Assembly (NCBI RefSeq): GCF_000974425.1
Contig: NZ_CP010429.1
Location: 2,356,001-2,420,000, forward strand
Direction of reading: 5' to 3'
DNA length: 64,000 bases
Source of the DNA: Spirosoma radiotolerans
Lineage (GTDB): Bacteria; Bacteroidota; Bacteroidia; Cytophagales; Spirosomataceae
Shown here: positions 7,034-16,015 of the stretch, piece after piece
Position numbering within the stretch: position 1 is the stretch's first letter
Layout of the letters: every line of letters starts with the position of its first letter
Made by a program: the position numbers and the translations under genes
Notes under the pieces: generated by a model
Databases searched by the model: none
The model's input: the letters and a program-made list of their open reading frames with translations, nothing else
What the model was told of the DNA's origin: nothing

Positions 7034-9556
7034 CTACGCCGGTTGTGGCTGTAATTCCTTCTGAGGCTCACAACGCCAGGCCATCGTCTGATTGTCGGCT
7101 AGGTCAACCCTGATCAGCGACCCCTTGGCGGCTTCACCGGCTACGATCATCCGCGATATGGGACGCCGGAGCTGGTTCCGAATCACACCCTTGAGTTGCC
7201 GGGCACCGTATTGGGGCGTAAAGCCAGATAACGCCATGTGCTTACGGGCTTCCGGACTGAGCGTAAGGGTAATGCCTTGCTTCACTAGCTGATCGGTCAG
7301 ACCACGCAGGTGCAGGTCGAAAATGCGCACGGCGTTCTCCTCCGAAATAGGCGCAAAAGGCACAATCTCTGTCAGCCGGGCCAGAAATTCCGGCCGGAAG
7401 TGGCGGCTCATGGAGTCCATTAGCTCAGCCGTTGCCGGAATCTGTCCGGCCTCGAATCGGTCGATGACCAGCTGGCTGCCGATGTTGGAGGTGAAGAGGA
7501 CCACGGCATCTGAGAAATCGCCCTCTTTACCCAGCCGGTCATGCAGCCGCCCCTCATCGAGAATTTGCAGGAAGATATCGAATACCGACGGGTGCGCTTT
7601 TTCAATCTCATCGAACAGCACGACGGAATACGGTTTCTCGCGGATTTTATTCACCAGCAGGCCGCCTTCCTCATATCCTACATAGCCGGGAGGTGCCCCA
7701 TAGAGCAAAGCCGCCGAGTGTTCTTCCTTGAATTCCGACATGTCGAACCGGATCAAAAACGACTCGTCATTGAACAGGAAATCGGCTAATGACTTGGCCA
7801 GCTCAGTTTTGCCGGTTCCCGTTGGTCCAAGCAGAAAGAAGGAACCAATGGGCTGACCCGCTTTCGTCAGGCCGGATCGGGCCTCCAGGATGGCGTCGGC
7901 GACGGCCTTTACGGCATGATCCTGACCAATCACCCGCTTTTTGAGTACTTCATCCATCGCCAGCAACTTATCGCGCTCCTGACTCTGGATTTTCCCTAGT
8001 GGAATTCCCGTTTTATGCGAAATCACCGCAGCCACATCATGCCGATCCACATTTGTTCTGGCTACAGCCGTCATATTCGTCAGCCGGCTCAGCGTTTGCC
8101 GGATATGATCGGCCAGCGTCGGAGCCGAGGCAAAAGGATCAGCTTCCGGCTCTTCGCCGGCAGGGGTATCGCTCATCAGATTCGCCAGCAGAATGGGGCT
8201 GATCTTATTTTCCAGCTCCTGATACAGATGCCGTAACTCGTTCAGCGTATCACTCCTGTGGGTGTTCACGGTCAACTGATCGAGCTGTTCGGACAGCTGG
8301 ATGACTTCGGCAGGGGTTCGTTCGCTGATCATCCGCACGGCTGACAGCGTCCGGTCGAGCAAATCGACGGCCGAGTCGGGTAGCCGACGATTTCGGCTGT
8401 AGCGTTTGGCCAGTTCAACGGCTTCGGATACGGCATCGGTGCCAACGCTGAGCTTGTGATGGTTTTCGTAAAAAGGAACCAGACGCTGAATCATCCGAAT
8501 GGCAGTATCTACCGTCGGCTCGTCTACGCGCAGCACATCGAACCGCCGACTGAATGCCTCATCCGTTTCGATGTATTTGCGGTATTCGTCCAGCGTCGTG
8601 GCCCCAATGACTACCAGGTTCCCCTTTGCCAGTTCGGGTTTGAGCAGATTGGCAACGCCCGTACCGAGTGGCCCGCGGCTGTCCAGCAACTGATGAATTT
8701 CATCGATGAACAGGATGATTTTCTCGTCTTTCTTTACCTCATTCAAAATGCTCTTCAGGCGATCTTCAACCTCGCCTTTGTACGATGCTCCGGCAACCAG
8801 CGCCCCCAGGTCCAGTTCGAGCAGTCGGGCATTTTGCAGGTAATCGGGCACCTGACCCGCCACGATGTTCAGGGCAAAACCATCCGCCAGCGCCGTTTTG
8901 CCAACACCCGGCTCACCCACCAGAATAACGTTGGGTTTGGTTCGTCGGCCCAGTGTTTCGGTCATCATGCGCACCTCGCGGTCGCGGCCCATAATGGGGT
9001 CTAACCGGCCCTCAGCGGCCATGGCTGTTTTATCGACACAGAAGCGAAGCAGGGCCTGCCCCAAGGTGCCCGGTGCGCTGGCAGGCTTCGATTCGTTCGT
9101 CTTTGTATCTGCGGTCACCGCCCTTTCAACATCGGTATCGGCCAGAGCCGCCTGCATCAGGTCGGCCTGGGTTAAGGGCAAACTCCGGAGTTGCTCGGCA
9201 CTGAACGCCACGCCGGATTTGAGCAACGCGATCAGTACACAAACCGGATCGGTCTGGGCCTTGCCCAACTGCATGGCCACCAGGTCGGCCAGCTCCATCG
9301 CAGTTTTCACCTGCTCATCGCCCGGCGGGTTGGGCGACAGGCGGCTTGCTTTGGGGCTCGCTTCCATACGGACTTCGGCCCACTCGCGCAGGTACGGTAC
9401 GTCCTGGCCAATCACGGCCAGCCAGGAGGCCATGCCAACCTCGTTGTGGAGCAGGCCCATCAGTAAATGCGCCGGGGTGAACAGCTCGTTCTGATACTCT
9501 TTGGAGAGCGACTGAGCAATCTGGATAGCCCGCTTAACGTCTTCGGTGTATGCCAT
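7034..9556 (-). CDS. clpV: ClpV (TssH), AAA+ ATPase that recycles the T6SS sheath
   Basis: An 840-residue Clp/Hsp100 ATPase. It has an N-terminal Clp-N repeat domain (residues 1-145), a first AAA+ module with Walker A GEPGVGKT near 214-221 and Walker B IILFIDEIHQ, a short middle coiled-coil region (about 400-440), and a second AAA+ module with Walker A GPTGTGKT near 575. The middle domain is shorter than in ClpB, as expected for ClpV, which disassembles contracted TssBC sheaths. It is placed 21 bp after tssO and upstream of the cargo genes. ClpB is the only serious alternative; the operon context decides for ClpV. Confidence 0.93.
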   Translation of the reverse strand: MAYTEDVKRAIQIAQSLSKEYQNELFTPAHLLMGLLHNEVGMASWLAVIGQDVPYLREWAEVRMEASPKASRLSPNPPGDEQVKTAMELADLVAMQLGKAQTDPVCVLIALLKSGVAFSAEQLRSLPLTQADLMQAALADTDVERAVTADTKTNESKPASAPGTLGQALLRFCVDKTAMAAEGRLDPIMGRDREVRMMTETLGRRTKPNVILVGEPGVGKTALADGFALNIVAGQVPDYLQNARLLELDLGALVAGASYKGEVEDRLKSILNEVKKDEKIILFIDEIHQLLDSRGPLGTGVANLLKPELAKGNLVVIGATTLDEYRKYIETDEAFSRRFDVLRVDEPTVDTAIRMIQRLVPFYENHHKLSVGTDAVSEAVELAKRYSRNRRLPDSAVDLLDRTLSAVRMISERTPAEVIQLSEQLDQLTVNTHRSDTLNELRHLYQELENKISPILLANLMSDTPAGEEPEADPFASAPTLADHIRQTLSRLTNMTAVARTNVDRHDVAAVISHKTGIPLGKIQSQERDKLLAMDEVLKKRVIGQDHAVKAVADAILEARSGLTKAGQPIGSFFLLGPTGTGKTELAKSLADFLFNDESFLIRFDMSEFKEEHSAALLYGAPPGYVGYEEGGLLVNKIREKPYSVVLFDEIEKAHPSVFDIFLQILDEGRLHDRLGKEGDFSDAVVLFTSNIGSQLVIDRFEAGQIPATAELMDSMSRHFRPEFLARLTEIVPFAPISEENAVRIFDLHLRGLTDQLVKQGITLTLSPEARKHMALSGFTPQYGARQLKGVIRNQLRRPISRMIVAGEAAKGSLIRVDLADNQTMAWRCEPQKELQPQPA

Positions 9557-9577
9557 CAGAATCAGGAGTTTATAAAA

Positions 9578-10498
9578 TCAGTCGGAACCTAACCGGCGCA
9601 GTTTATCATTGATCGTAGTGATGCGTTGCCGGGCATCGGGGCGGGTGTTTCGTTCGAGCGTTTCCATGGCGAATTCATACAGAGGCCGTCGCCAGAGCGG
9701 AGGTTTATTAGTGGCGTCGGCTTTTTTCTCGCACCGATCAACGATTTCCATTTCAACGTCGGCCCGGGAAACGCCAGCCGTGGTGGGGGGCGCAGCCACC
9801 GGAGCGCTACCGGCTGCTTTTAGTTGGTCCTGAAGCTGATTGATGCGGGTTTGGGCTGCGCTAAGCTTGTTCGAACACTCCTGAAACTGGGGCAGGTAAT
9901 TAGGGCCGCCCCCACCAGCCGCCGGAGCCGCAACCGGAGCCGGGGCTCCCGATTTGGCCGCCAGGATTTTTAGCATTTCATTTTCCTGCCGGGCCTGGGT
10001 GAGCGCTGCTGTTAACTTATCGACCTGACTGGCATCGATGCCTTCTTTTTCCAGTAGCTCACGCAGGTAACTGATGCTGTTGCGGTAGGTTAACACGGCA
10101 TCGTAGGCCCCAATAATGTCGTGTGACAGTTGTTTGTTAAGGGGTTGCAGGGTTGCTGTATCCGCTTTTAGATTATTGACCTGATGTTGCAGACCATTTT
10201 CCAGACCAGAGAGCTGCGCTTTCAGACTCCCCTTCTCAATGTCGGTCGCCTTCAGATAGGCCTGATCGGTGGTTTGAAGCGTTCGGAGGTCGGTCGTTAC
10301 CCCACTCATTGGTTTTCGGAGTTTCTGGGTTTGCTCGGTCAAGGTTTCGTTGAGCCGGGCATTTTCCTGCTTGAGCACGTAGTTGGGAGCACTGAACAGC
10401 AGATAGACCGCCAGCAGGGGCAGGCTCAGTGACAGGCAATAAACCCCCATAAATCGGCCCAATGCCTGTTGCCGTTCGGGTTTGTTAAGCGGTTCCAT
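9578..10498 (-). CDS. tssO: TssO, T6SS-iii specific membrane protein
   Basis: A 306-residue protein with one transmembrane helix near the N-terminus (about residues 15-38, GVYCLSLSLPLLAVYLLF) and a long coiled-coil periplasmic or cytoplasmic region (residues 45-180, heptads rich in Leu, Gln and Thr), then a low-complexity Ala/Pro/Gly hinge (APAPVAAPAAGGG) and a second coiled coil. This architecture and its place between tssK and clpV match TssO, one of the TssN-O-P-Q-R proteins that replace the canonical TssJLM membrane complex in Bacteroidota. The name rests on architecture and context; similarity to TssP was considered but is less likely. Confidence 0.75.
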   Translation of the reverse strand: MEPLNKPERQQALGRFMGVYCLSLSLPLLAVYLLFSAPNYVLKQENARLNETLTEQTQKLRKPMSGVTTDLRTLQTTDQAYLKATDIEKGSLKAQLSGLENGLQHQVNNLKADTATLQPLNKQLSHDIIGAYDAVLTYRNSISYLRELLEKEGIDASQVDKLTAALTQARQENEMLKILAAKSGAPAPVAAPAAGGGGPNYLPQFQECSNKLSAAQTRINQLQDQLKAAGSAPVAAPPTTAGVSRADVEMEIVDRCEKKADATNKPPLWRRPLYEFAMETLERNTRPDARQRITTINDKLRRLGSD

Positions 10499-10585
10499 CA
10501 GTATGTTTTCTTGAGTTAGAAAGGGGGTCTTAAGTAGAGTTGGCTATTTTGTTTAGGTCGGTACCCACCGGATGGCCGGGCCATG

Positions 10586-11764
10586 TTACCCCAGCGGACT
10601 CCAGCGCGATCGGGGTTTTTCGGGTGGCGTGTCTTTTACTTCATGCTCGATGATGAACACGTTTTGCCCTTTCCGCTTGCCAATGAAGTCCAGCTGTGCC
10701 AGTTTGTAGAACACGTTCGACAGGGTCTGGTAAAACGTATCGACTTCCGTCAGCAGGGTTGCTACTTCGGTATGCTGGTAGGGTAGTTGCAGCGTGGCAT
10801 TCAACTGGGCCTCGAAGGCGCCGGGTGTCAGGTCGGCCCACTCGCTGATGTAGCCAATGAATTCTTCCCGTTCGCGGCCACTCAGCATGGTCATCACCAC
10901 CCGCACGGCCTGAATGGGTCGTAGCAGAATTTCGGCCATCTGAATGGGTGGCTCGTAGGGAATGATCCAGCTAAACCGGGTACTGATGTCTCCCAGAACA
11001 AAGGCCATCCGTTCGGCCATCAGTAGCGTGCTGCTTTGCAGGGCATTCTTGGTGTCCCGTTCTTTCGTGCGCTGGGTAATCTTATACGCATTGGTTTCCA
11101 GGGACTCTAGGTGCCTGCCGAATTGCTGATGCCATTGCTGAAGCCGGGGCAGGCTATAGGTCGAGGTACAGGCAGGCACGTAACTGGTATCGGCCTGCAC
11201 TTCGCCATTGCCATAGCGAACGCGCCCAACGATTAGCTGATAGCTGAGTTCGGCGGGACGTATCTGCACCGACGGCACTATGTCGAGCCGATATTCGGGA
11301 CGGGTGTGCGGATGGCGGGGTGGGGTTTCGGTCAGGATGGGTTCGCCCGTCGGAATGCGGGTAAACGGGTCGATCGTCAGCACCACATCGAACGTTTGAG
11401 GCTTGCCGGTTTGCAGTCCGTAGGCTTCGGCCAGGGCCGAAAACGAGGTTGTACAGGTCAGCGAATCCGTGGCGTTAAAATAGTCGATTCGGGCACCATG
11501 CGGGCTGATGGCCCGGCAACTCCGCAACTGCACCCGAATCTGCTGGTTAAAATCGCACTGAATCTGCAGGTCGAGGGCATCGTCGGCGGGCAAAATACCA
11601 TAACGAAAGCGGGAAAGGCCCAGCGCATTGCTATCGCGGAGCTGATCATGCATAAAGTTTTCCCACTCGGTAAAGTGTCGGCGGGCTATCTTCATGCCGT
11701 CAATCCAGTTGACGGGCGGATAGTTGAGTTGTGGTACGGTCATAGCAGTAGGCGTGTCGATCAT
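10586..11764 (-). CDS. tssK: TssK, T6SS baseplate subunit
   Basis: A 392-residue baseplate protein. The N-terminal shoulder domain is recognisable from VNWIDGMKIARRHFTEWE, which corresponds to the conserved 'W-x-G-x-x-HF' start of TssK. The central part contains mixed strands (residues 60-190) and a helical middle part around 205-260; the C-terminal domain normally contacts the membrane complex. TssK joins the TssEFG wedge to the membrane anchor. The start ATG overlaps the tssG stop by 4 bp (ATGA), which supports the start chosen and indicates translational coupling. An 87-bp gap separates it from tssO. Confidence 0.87.
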   Translation of the reverse strand: MIDTPTAMTVPQLNYPPVNWIDGMKIARRHFTEWENFMHDQLRDSNALGLSRFRYGILPADDALDLQIQCDFNQQIRVQLRSCRAISPHGARIDYFNATDSLTCTTSFSALAEAYGLQTGKPQTFDVVLTIDPFTRIPTGEPILTETPPRHPHTRPEYRLDIVPSVQIRPAELSYQLIVGRVRYGNGEVQADTSYVPACTSTYSLPRLQQWHQQFGRHLESLETNAYKITQRTKERDTKNALQSSTLLMAERMAFVLGDISTRFSWIIPYEPPIQMAEILLRPIQAVRVVMTMLSGREREEFIGYISEWADLTPGAFEAQLNATLQLPYQHTEVATLLTEVDTFYQTLSNVFYKLAQLDFIGKRKGQNVFIIEHEVKDTPPEKPRSRWSPLG

Positions 11765-12696
11765 AGAGTCGTCGCAAAATCCAGTCGTCCGAAGGCGTCC
11801 TCCTCCGTGAATAAAAAAGTATCGGTAAGGGCCGAGGTATCCAGCTCTACGCTGATGCCAACATCCAGTGGCACCAGGTAACCCGCAAGCCAGTCGATCA
11901 GCCGCTGTCCGTTGCCGTCCGGCAGGTAGTGGGTCAGTCGTTCCGGGCGGTCGATGGACACGGTGATCCGCAGCAAAGGTTCTCCGTCATATAGCCAGCC
12001 ATCGAACACCGAGTCGGCACCTAACTGCCACTGGCCCAGTGTCGACAGGTCGTGGTGAACAAACGCCTTCCCCGGCGCATCCAGCTGTACCGATACGCGC
12101 TCTTCGATCAGTTGGCCAAAGCACGTTTCCATCGCCACCAGGTCACCCGCCATCTGGTGGATGACGGGCAGCAGATACAACAGGCGTCTTCGTTGCGTGG
12201 GTGTCAGGAAATCCGGCAACGCCCAAAACCAGCCCAGCACGTCGTCGGGTAGAAGGGTATCGGTGCCCAGCAGAAACGCCCGTTGCTCCTGTTCGATCCG
12301 AATGCGCTGCCGGAAAAACTCCTGCTCGATGGGTAGGAAAAACCGCCGGGCGGCCTTCTCGCGCTCCTGCTGAATGGTCATTTCGCGGAGGGTAGCTTCC
12401 GTCGATGCCGACGCGTCCGGGCTCGTTGGCTGGTGAAAGACGCCCTCGGGTAAGAGGTCATACAGGCCGCTGCGATTCAGATCGATCTGCAACCACCGTT
12501 GCGTGGTCTGCTGCGATTCTACCCAGTGAACCTGGTCGATGTCGCGCGCAAAGGCCCGTTTGAACAAGCCCACCGGATTGATGATCAAGTCGTCGGGTGA
12601 GATACCCTCTTCGAGCATATCGGCCAGCACCACTTCGGCCCGCAGGTCGACGGGGAGGTGATTCAGGCGTTCGGCATAAGCTTCTATTGGTTCCAT
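11761..12696 (-). CDS. tssG: TssG, T6SS baseplate wedge subunit
   Basis: Protein of 311 residues when started at the ATG at 12696 (MEPIEAYAERL). An earlier ATG at 12735 lies inside the end of tssF and would add 13 residues; the later start follows the tssF stop by 13 bp and has a purine-rich GAAGACC just upstream, so it is preferred. The segment NRSGLYDLLPEGVFHQP around residues 75-90 is characteristic of TssG in T6SS-iii, and the C-terminal half has the pattern GADSVFDGWLYDGEPLLRI. TssG joins two TssF copies and one TssE in each baseplate wedge. It overlaps tssK by 4 bp. Confidence 0.85.
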   Translation of the reverse strand: MEPIEAYAERLNHLPVDLRAEVVLADMLEEGISPDDLIINPVGLFKRAFARDIDQVHWVESQQTTQRWLQIDLNRSGLYDLLPEGVFHQPTSPDASASTEATLREMTIQQEREKAARRFFLPIEQEFFRQRIRIEQEQRAFLLGTDTLLPDDVLGWFWALPDFLTPTQRRRLLYLLPVIHQMAGDLVAMETCFGQLIEERVSVQLDAPGKAFVHHDLSTLGQWQLGADSVFDGWLYDGEPLLRITVSIDRPERLTHYLPDGNGQRLIDWLAGYLVPLDVGISVELDTSALTDTFLFTEEDAFGRLDFATTL

Positions 12697-12709
12697 GCGG
12701 TCTTCGGGG

Positions 12710-14575
12710 TCAACTGGGTACAACAATAACCTCATAAGGGAGCGCGGCCACCGATTGCTGTTCGAGACTTATTTGCAGCAACCGCGCCTGTTGCTGCCAG
12801 TCGGTGGGTGAATAGGGACTCATGGCCGACGGTTTCAGGCTTACTCGAATGCACCGCTGAAATCCGTTGCCCGGCTGGGTGTCAACCCGAAAGGTCCGCT
12901 CCACCCGTGACGACTGGAGGTGCACGCCCAGTTCGGCCTGGCAAACGGCGCGGGCGTCCTCGAGCGTAACGATTCGGTTTCGGGTCAGCAAAGCCCGTTT
13001 GTACTGGATAATTTTCTCCGACTCATTGGGCCGTTCACGACCACCGGTGGTTGTCGTCATCAGAAAACCGCCGTCTTTACGAAGCGAATTATCGGCGTAG
13101 GGACTAAGCCGGCTCCCAATGGGCAGTCGATTGGCCGCATCGCCCTCGCTCGTCCAGTACTCGATAAAAACGGTATCGCCGGGCTGTTTTGGCTTAATGA
13201 TCAGGTAGGGAATGGTGTCCCGTTTACGGGTTTTCTGATCTACTTTGGCCTCGAGCCGGGCCAGCGCCTGGTTGAGTTCCCGAATAACTGACGTCAGAAA
13301 ATCTTCGCCCAGGGCAGCAAATGAGGCACTTTCGTCGTGCAGTAAATCCTGAAGGTTAATCAGGGTCTGGCGGGCGTCGCGTTCATCGAAGCGGCTGACA
13401 CCGTATTGAACGGTATAGGAATCGGGGGCCATATCCGACAGGTTTCCGAGTGGAATGGCCGTTAGCTGGCGGTTTTGGCTGGTCCGAACGTCCCGCATGG
13501 CTAAAAAACATCGGTCTGTTTCGAGGGGGATGATGTTGAGGTTTTGCTGAAGCCGGTAGGTGATTCGATGAAGCCGCCGATTCATCACCGGGAAACAGTT
13601 CATCCCGACGCTCATGCCTGTCAGCACCTGTGGACTAACCGTGTGGGGCAATTGAATTTCGATCCACCAGAGCGGCTCTTTAAGCACACGCAAATCCCGG
13701 TCGGCGAACCATTGACCCACGGAAGCCGGATAAAGCTGTCGCTGCAGACCGGACGATTTAAACGTAGGCGCACCGGTGATTGTAACAAAATGACGATCAT
13801 AGGCCAGAACGGCCTGTTTCTCCACATTGCCCATGCCATCGAACACATTGGCTAACAACGAACCGGCAGGTGCAGCCGTAGCCGTGTGGAACAAACCCGG
13901 TTGAACCAATAACTCCTGCCCGGCTAGCCGCCATGAACTTTGTGCCGGCAGTGCCCAATAATCGACCTGGCTCTCATCCGCAGGCCAGTCGAAAAAGAAC
14001 GATAGGCCTTCCAGCGAGGGCAGGTTATCGGCTAGTTCCAATCCCAACCAAAGGAATTGGTAAGGCAGCACAACCGGAACTCCCTGCCGCTGAGCGACGG
14101 GCGTTTTCTGGGTCGCTTCGTCGATTCGATACAGGGCTTCGGTGGTGGCGATATACCGGATCGCCCCATCGACAATCGGGTAGGTGCCCACGGGCGAAAG
14201 GTAGGTTTCGGTGGTGCTGGCCGGGTCGGTGCGGGTTGTTGGGGTCCGTTTGTAGCCCAGTTGCGTTGTGGGCGACACTGTTGCCTGCGGCTCAACCGAC
14301 CGCACCTGGGCGACGCCAAAAGCAGGCCGTGCTACATCAGGCTCAGGGTGCAGTACCTTGGCCAGCCGGTCGAGTAGCCGGGTCTGCGTATTCCCTACGT
14401 CCACCGCCATCCGTTCGAATTCCATCGCACAGGCTTCGATCAGCAGAGCCACGAGCGGGTCGAAGCTGTCCAGGTCGGCCTCGGCGTAGCCCCACAGGTC
14501 GGCGGCCCGGCGAAGCATACGGGTTTTCACCCGCTCGCGAGCGAATCCTTCCGAAACCAGATCAATAGGAGCCAT
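12710..14575 (-). CDS. tssF: TssF, T6SS baseplate wedge subunit
   Basis: A 621-residue protein at the usual length of TssF. The first 80 residues (MAPIDLVSEGFARERVKTRM, then a helical stretch containing DPLVALLIEACAMEFERM) match the N-terminal helical domain, followed by HPEPDVARPAFGVAQ, where TssF proteins have their P-x-P-S/A segment. The remaining sequence is beta-rich. TssF is the gp6-like core of the baseplate wedge in the cytoplasm. The gene starts 3 bp after the tssE stop and ends 13 bp before the preferred tssG start. Confidence 0.87.
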   Translation of the reverse strand: MAPIDLVSEGFARERVKTRMLRRAADLWGYAEADLDSFDPLVALLIEACAMEFERMAVDVGNTQTRLLDRLAKVLHPEPDVARPAFGVAQVRSVEPQATVSPTTQLGYKRTPTTRTDPASTTETYLSPVGTYPIVDGAIRYIATTEALYRIDEATQKTPVAQRQGVPVVLPYQFLWLGLELADNLPSLEGLSFFFDWPADESQVDYWALPAQSSWRLAGQELLVQPGLFHTATAAPAGSLLANVFDGMGNVEKQAVLAYDRHFVTITGAPTFKSSGLQRQLYPASVGQWFADRDLRVLKEPLWWIEIQLPHTVSPQVLTGMSVGMNCFPVMNRRLHRITYRLQQNLNIIPLETDRCFLAMRDVRTSQNRQLTAIPLGNLSDMAPDSYTVQYGVSRFDERDARQTLINLQDLLHDESASFAALGEDFLTSVIRELNQALARLEAKVDQKTRKRDTIPYLIIKPKQPGDTVFIEYWTSEGDAANRLPIGSRLSPYADNSLRKDGGFLMTTTTGGRERPNESEKIIQYKRALLTRNRIVTLEDARAVCQAELGVHLQSSRVERTFRVDTQPGNGFQRCIRVSLKPSAMSPYSPTDWQQQARLLQISLEQQSVAALPYEVIVVPS

Positions 14576-14578
14576 CGT

Positions 14579-15010
14579 TTATTCGGTTGAAAGCGGAGCC
14601 AGAAACAGGCTCCGGTGAAAAGAAAATGATTCGTTTGTCCGGGTCAGCAGCCCATCGATCCAGACCGTCAATCGCCGTTTTATCCGCCGATTGGTTCGAT
14701 TGAATTGTATTTCCTGGTCGGTCATATCCACACGCACGTGCACCTGTGTGAGTCGTTTTTCGTGTTCCGCCACGGACAATTCGATGGACTGCCGGATAGC
14801 CTCTTTCCAGCGGCTGTTGGCCTGATTCGAAAAGTCTTCGTCCCACAGACTACACCCAAACGTTTCGTCGAACCGAGACTCGGCGAAGTGCGTCGTCAGC
14901 ATCAGGTACAGATTCTGGGCGATCGACTGCGGCAGCGAGCAGGTCGGGTGCGGCCGGCGTTGTATCACTTCATCTAGGCGCAAGGGTAAGGCGTAGTAGG
15001 GTTGTGGCAT
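14579..15010 (-). CDS. tssE: TssE, gp25-like T6SS baseplate subunit
   Basis: A 143-residue gp25/lysozyme-like baseplate protein. Helical N-terminal part with LPQSIAQNLYLMLTTHFAE, a typical gp25 segment FDETFGCSLWDEDFSN at residues 50-64, and a C-terminal beta part (THVHVRVDMTDQEIQF-type strands, RIKRRLTVWIDGLL). The conserved Glu-Phe-Arg type motif is not obvious, which is common for Bacteroidota versions. It starts 12 bp after the stop of the outer-membrane protein gene upstream, so that barrel gene is in the same transcript. Role: completes the TssFG wedge and nucleates sheath assembly. Confidence 0.83.
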   Translation of the reverse strand: MPQPYYALPLRLDEVIQRRPHPTCSLPQSIAQNLYLMLTTHFAESRFDETFGCSLWDEDFSNQANSRWKEAIRQSIELSVAEHEKRLTQVHVRVDMTDQEIQFNRTNRRIKRRLTVWIDGLLTRTNESFSFHRSLFLAPLSTE

Positions 15011-15022
15011 AGCTGGTCGCGA

Positions 15023-15934
15023 TTAAAACCGGAATGCGAGCCCGGCACCTACACTGATACTATTCATGGGAACCGTAAAGCTTGCCAACTGACCCGTTTG
15101 CGGTTTGCGGGTTGTCGGATTCGTGGTCGGTATCTCGACGCCCTGATCTTTGTATTCGGTAACTGTAACCTGTGTGCTGGTCGGAGTTTTGCTCGTAAAT
15201 TCGAGTCGTTCCGGCTTAAATGTCTGATTATAAGCAACGAGCTCGACAAACCCCCGAATGGCCTGGCTTAGCCGAAACTGAATTCCCAGGGCCGCCTGAT
15301 ACCCTAGCGCCAATGAGTTTTTTGTATAATTACTGGTAGACCCATACGTAGTACTGACCCCGACCGTAGGGGCCTCAAGGGAGTTGCTAACCGTCTTATA
15401 GTCCAGCACGACTCCGCCCACCAATCCCAGCCGGTTGTAGATGTAGTAGGCCGGGCGCGACAAGGCTTTAAACGTAATGTTTGGTATCACCGACACAACT
15501 TTTAGCGTAGAGGTCTCCGTATTACCATAGGTAGCTTTACCGTCAGTGTAGCTATTGACAATCTTTAGGTCTGATCCGAAGAGGATGTCGGCATCAATGC
15601 CCAGGTTGATGAAGTCACTGACGATAACGCCAAGCCCGATACCGGCCCGTGGACCAGCCCCTAATCCTTTAGTGGCCGTCTTAAACGTAAATACTGACCC
15701 ATCGGAACTTTGTAACTCACTGTGGCTAATCTGTACACCCGGTGTAATCAGGCCATAAAGCCCGTAAACCTTTACATAAAAAGGCGCTTCGGTGGCCTTT
15801 GCTTTGTGAGGAACTGCCACTGTCGTAGCTGATTGACCTGAAGGGTTTACTGTGTTTATGGCAAGAGTAGACTGGGCTTGCCCTATCGTAACCCGCACAA
15901 GCAGGCCAAGGAGTAGGACGAAGAATCGATTCAT
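15023..15934 (-). CDS. Outer-membrane beta-barrel protein, second of a pair leading the T6SS operon
   Basis: Predicted 303-residue barrel. Start taken at the ATG at 15934, because it gives a good signal peptide (MNRFFVLLLGLLVRVTIGQA); the frame remains open 30 bp further upstream without adding anything convincing. Alternating strands and a terminal phenylalanine (GAGLAFRF) mark an outer-membrane barrel. Segments shared with the upstream paralogue include FINLGIDADILFG, ALSRPAYYIYNRLGLVGG and QAALGIQFRLSQAIRGF. It ends 12 bp before tssE. Subtype-iii T6SS has no well-known barrel component, so this could be an accessory envelope factor or simply a gene that leads the operon. Function not known. 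Confidence 0.8.
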   Translation of the reverse strand: MNRFFVLLLGLLVRVTIGQAQSTLAINTVNPSGQSATTVAVPHKAKATEAPFYVKVYGLYGLITPGVQISHSELQSSDGSVFTFKTATKGLGAGPRAGIGLGVIVSDFINLGIDADILFGSDLKIVNSYTDGKATYGNTETSTLKVVSVIPNITFKALSRPAYYIYNRLGLVGGVVLDYKTVSNSLEAPTVGVSTTYGSTSNYTKNSLALGYQAALGIQFRLSQAIRGFVELVAYNQTFKPERLEFTSKTPTSTQVTVTEYKDQGVEIPTTNPTTRKPQTGQLASFTVPMNSISVGAGLAFRF

Positions 15935-16015
15935 GGCTATCTGATTTAAGATGAATAGAAACATAGGACTACGGTCAAGTTGTGGACTGCCTCAGCCTGA
16001 CTGATCCGGTCGTGC

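Noticed and set aside
8456..9494. Plus-strand frames of 182 and 209 codons antisense to clpV
   Set aside because: clpV is certain, and both frames are rich in the residues expected from reading its complement. They are shadows.
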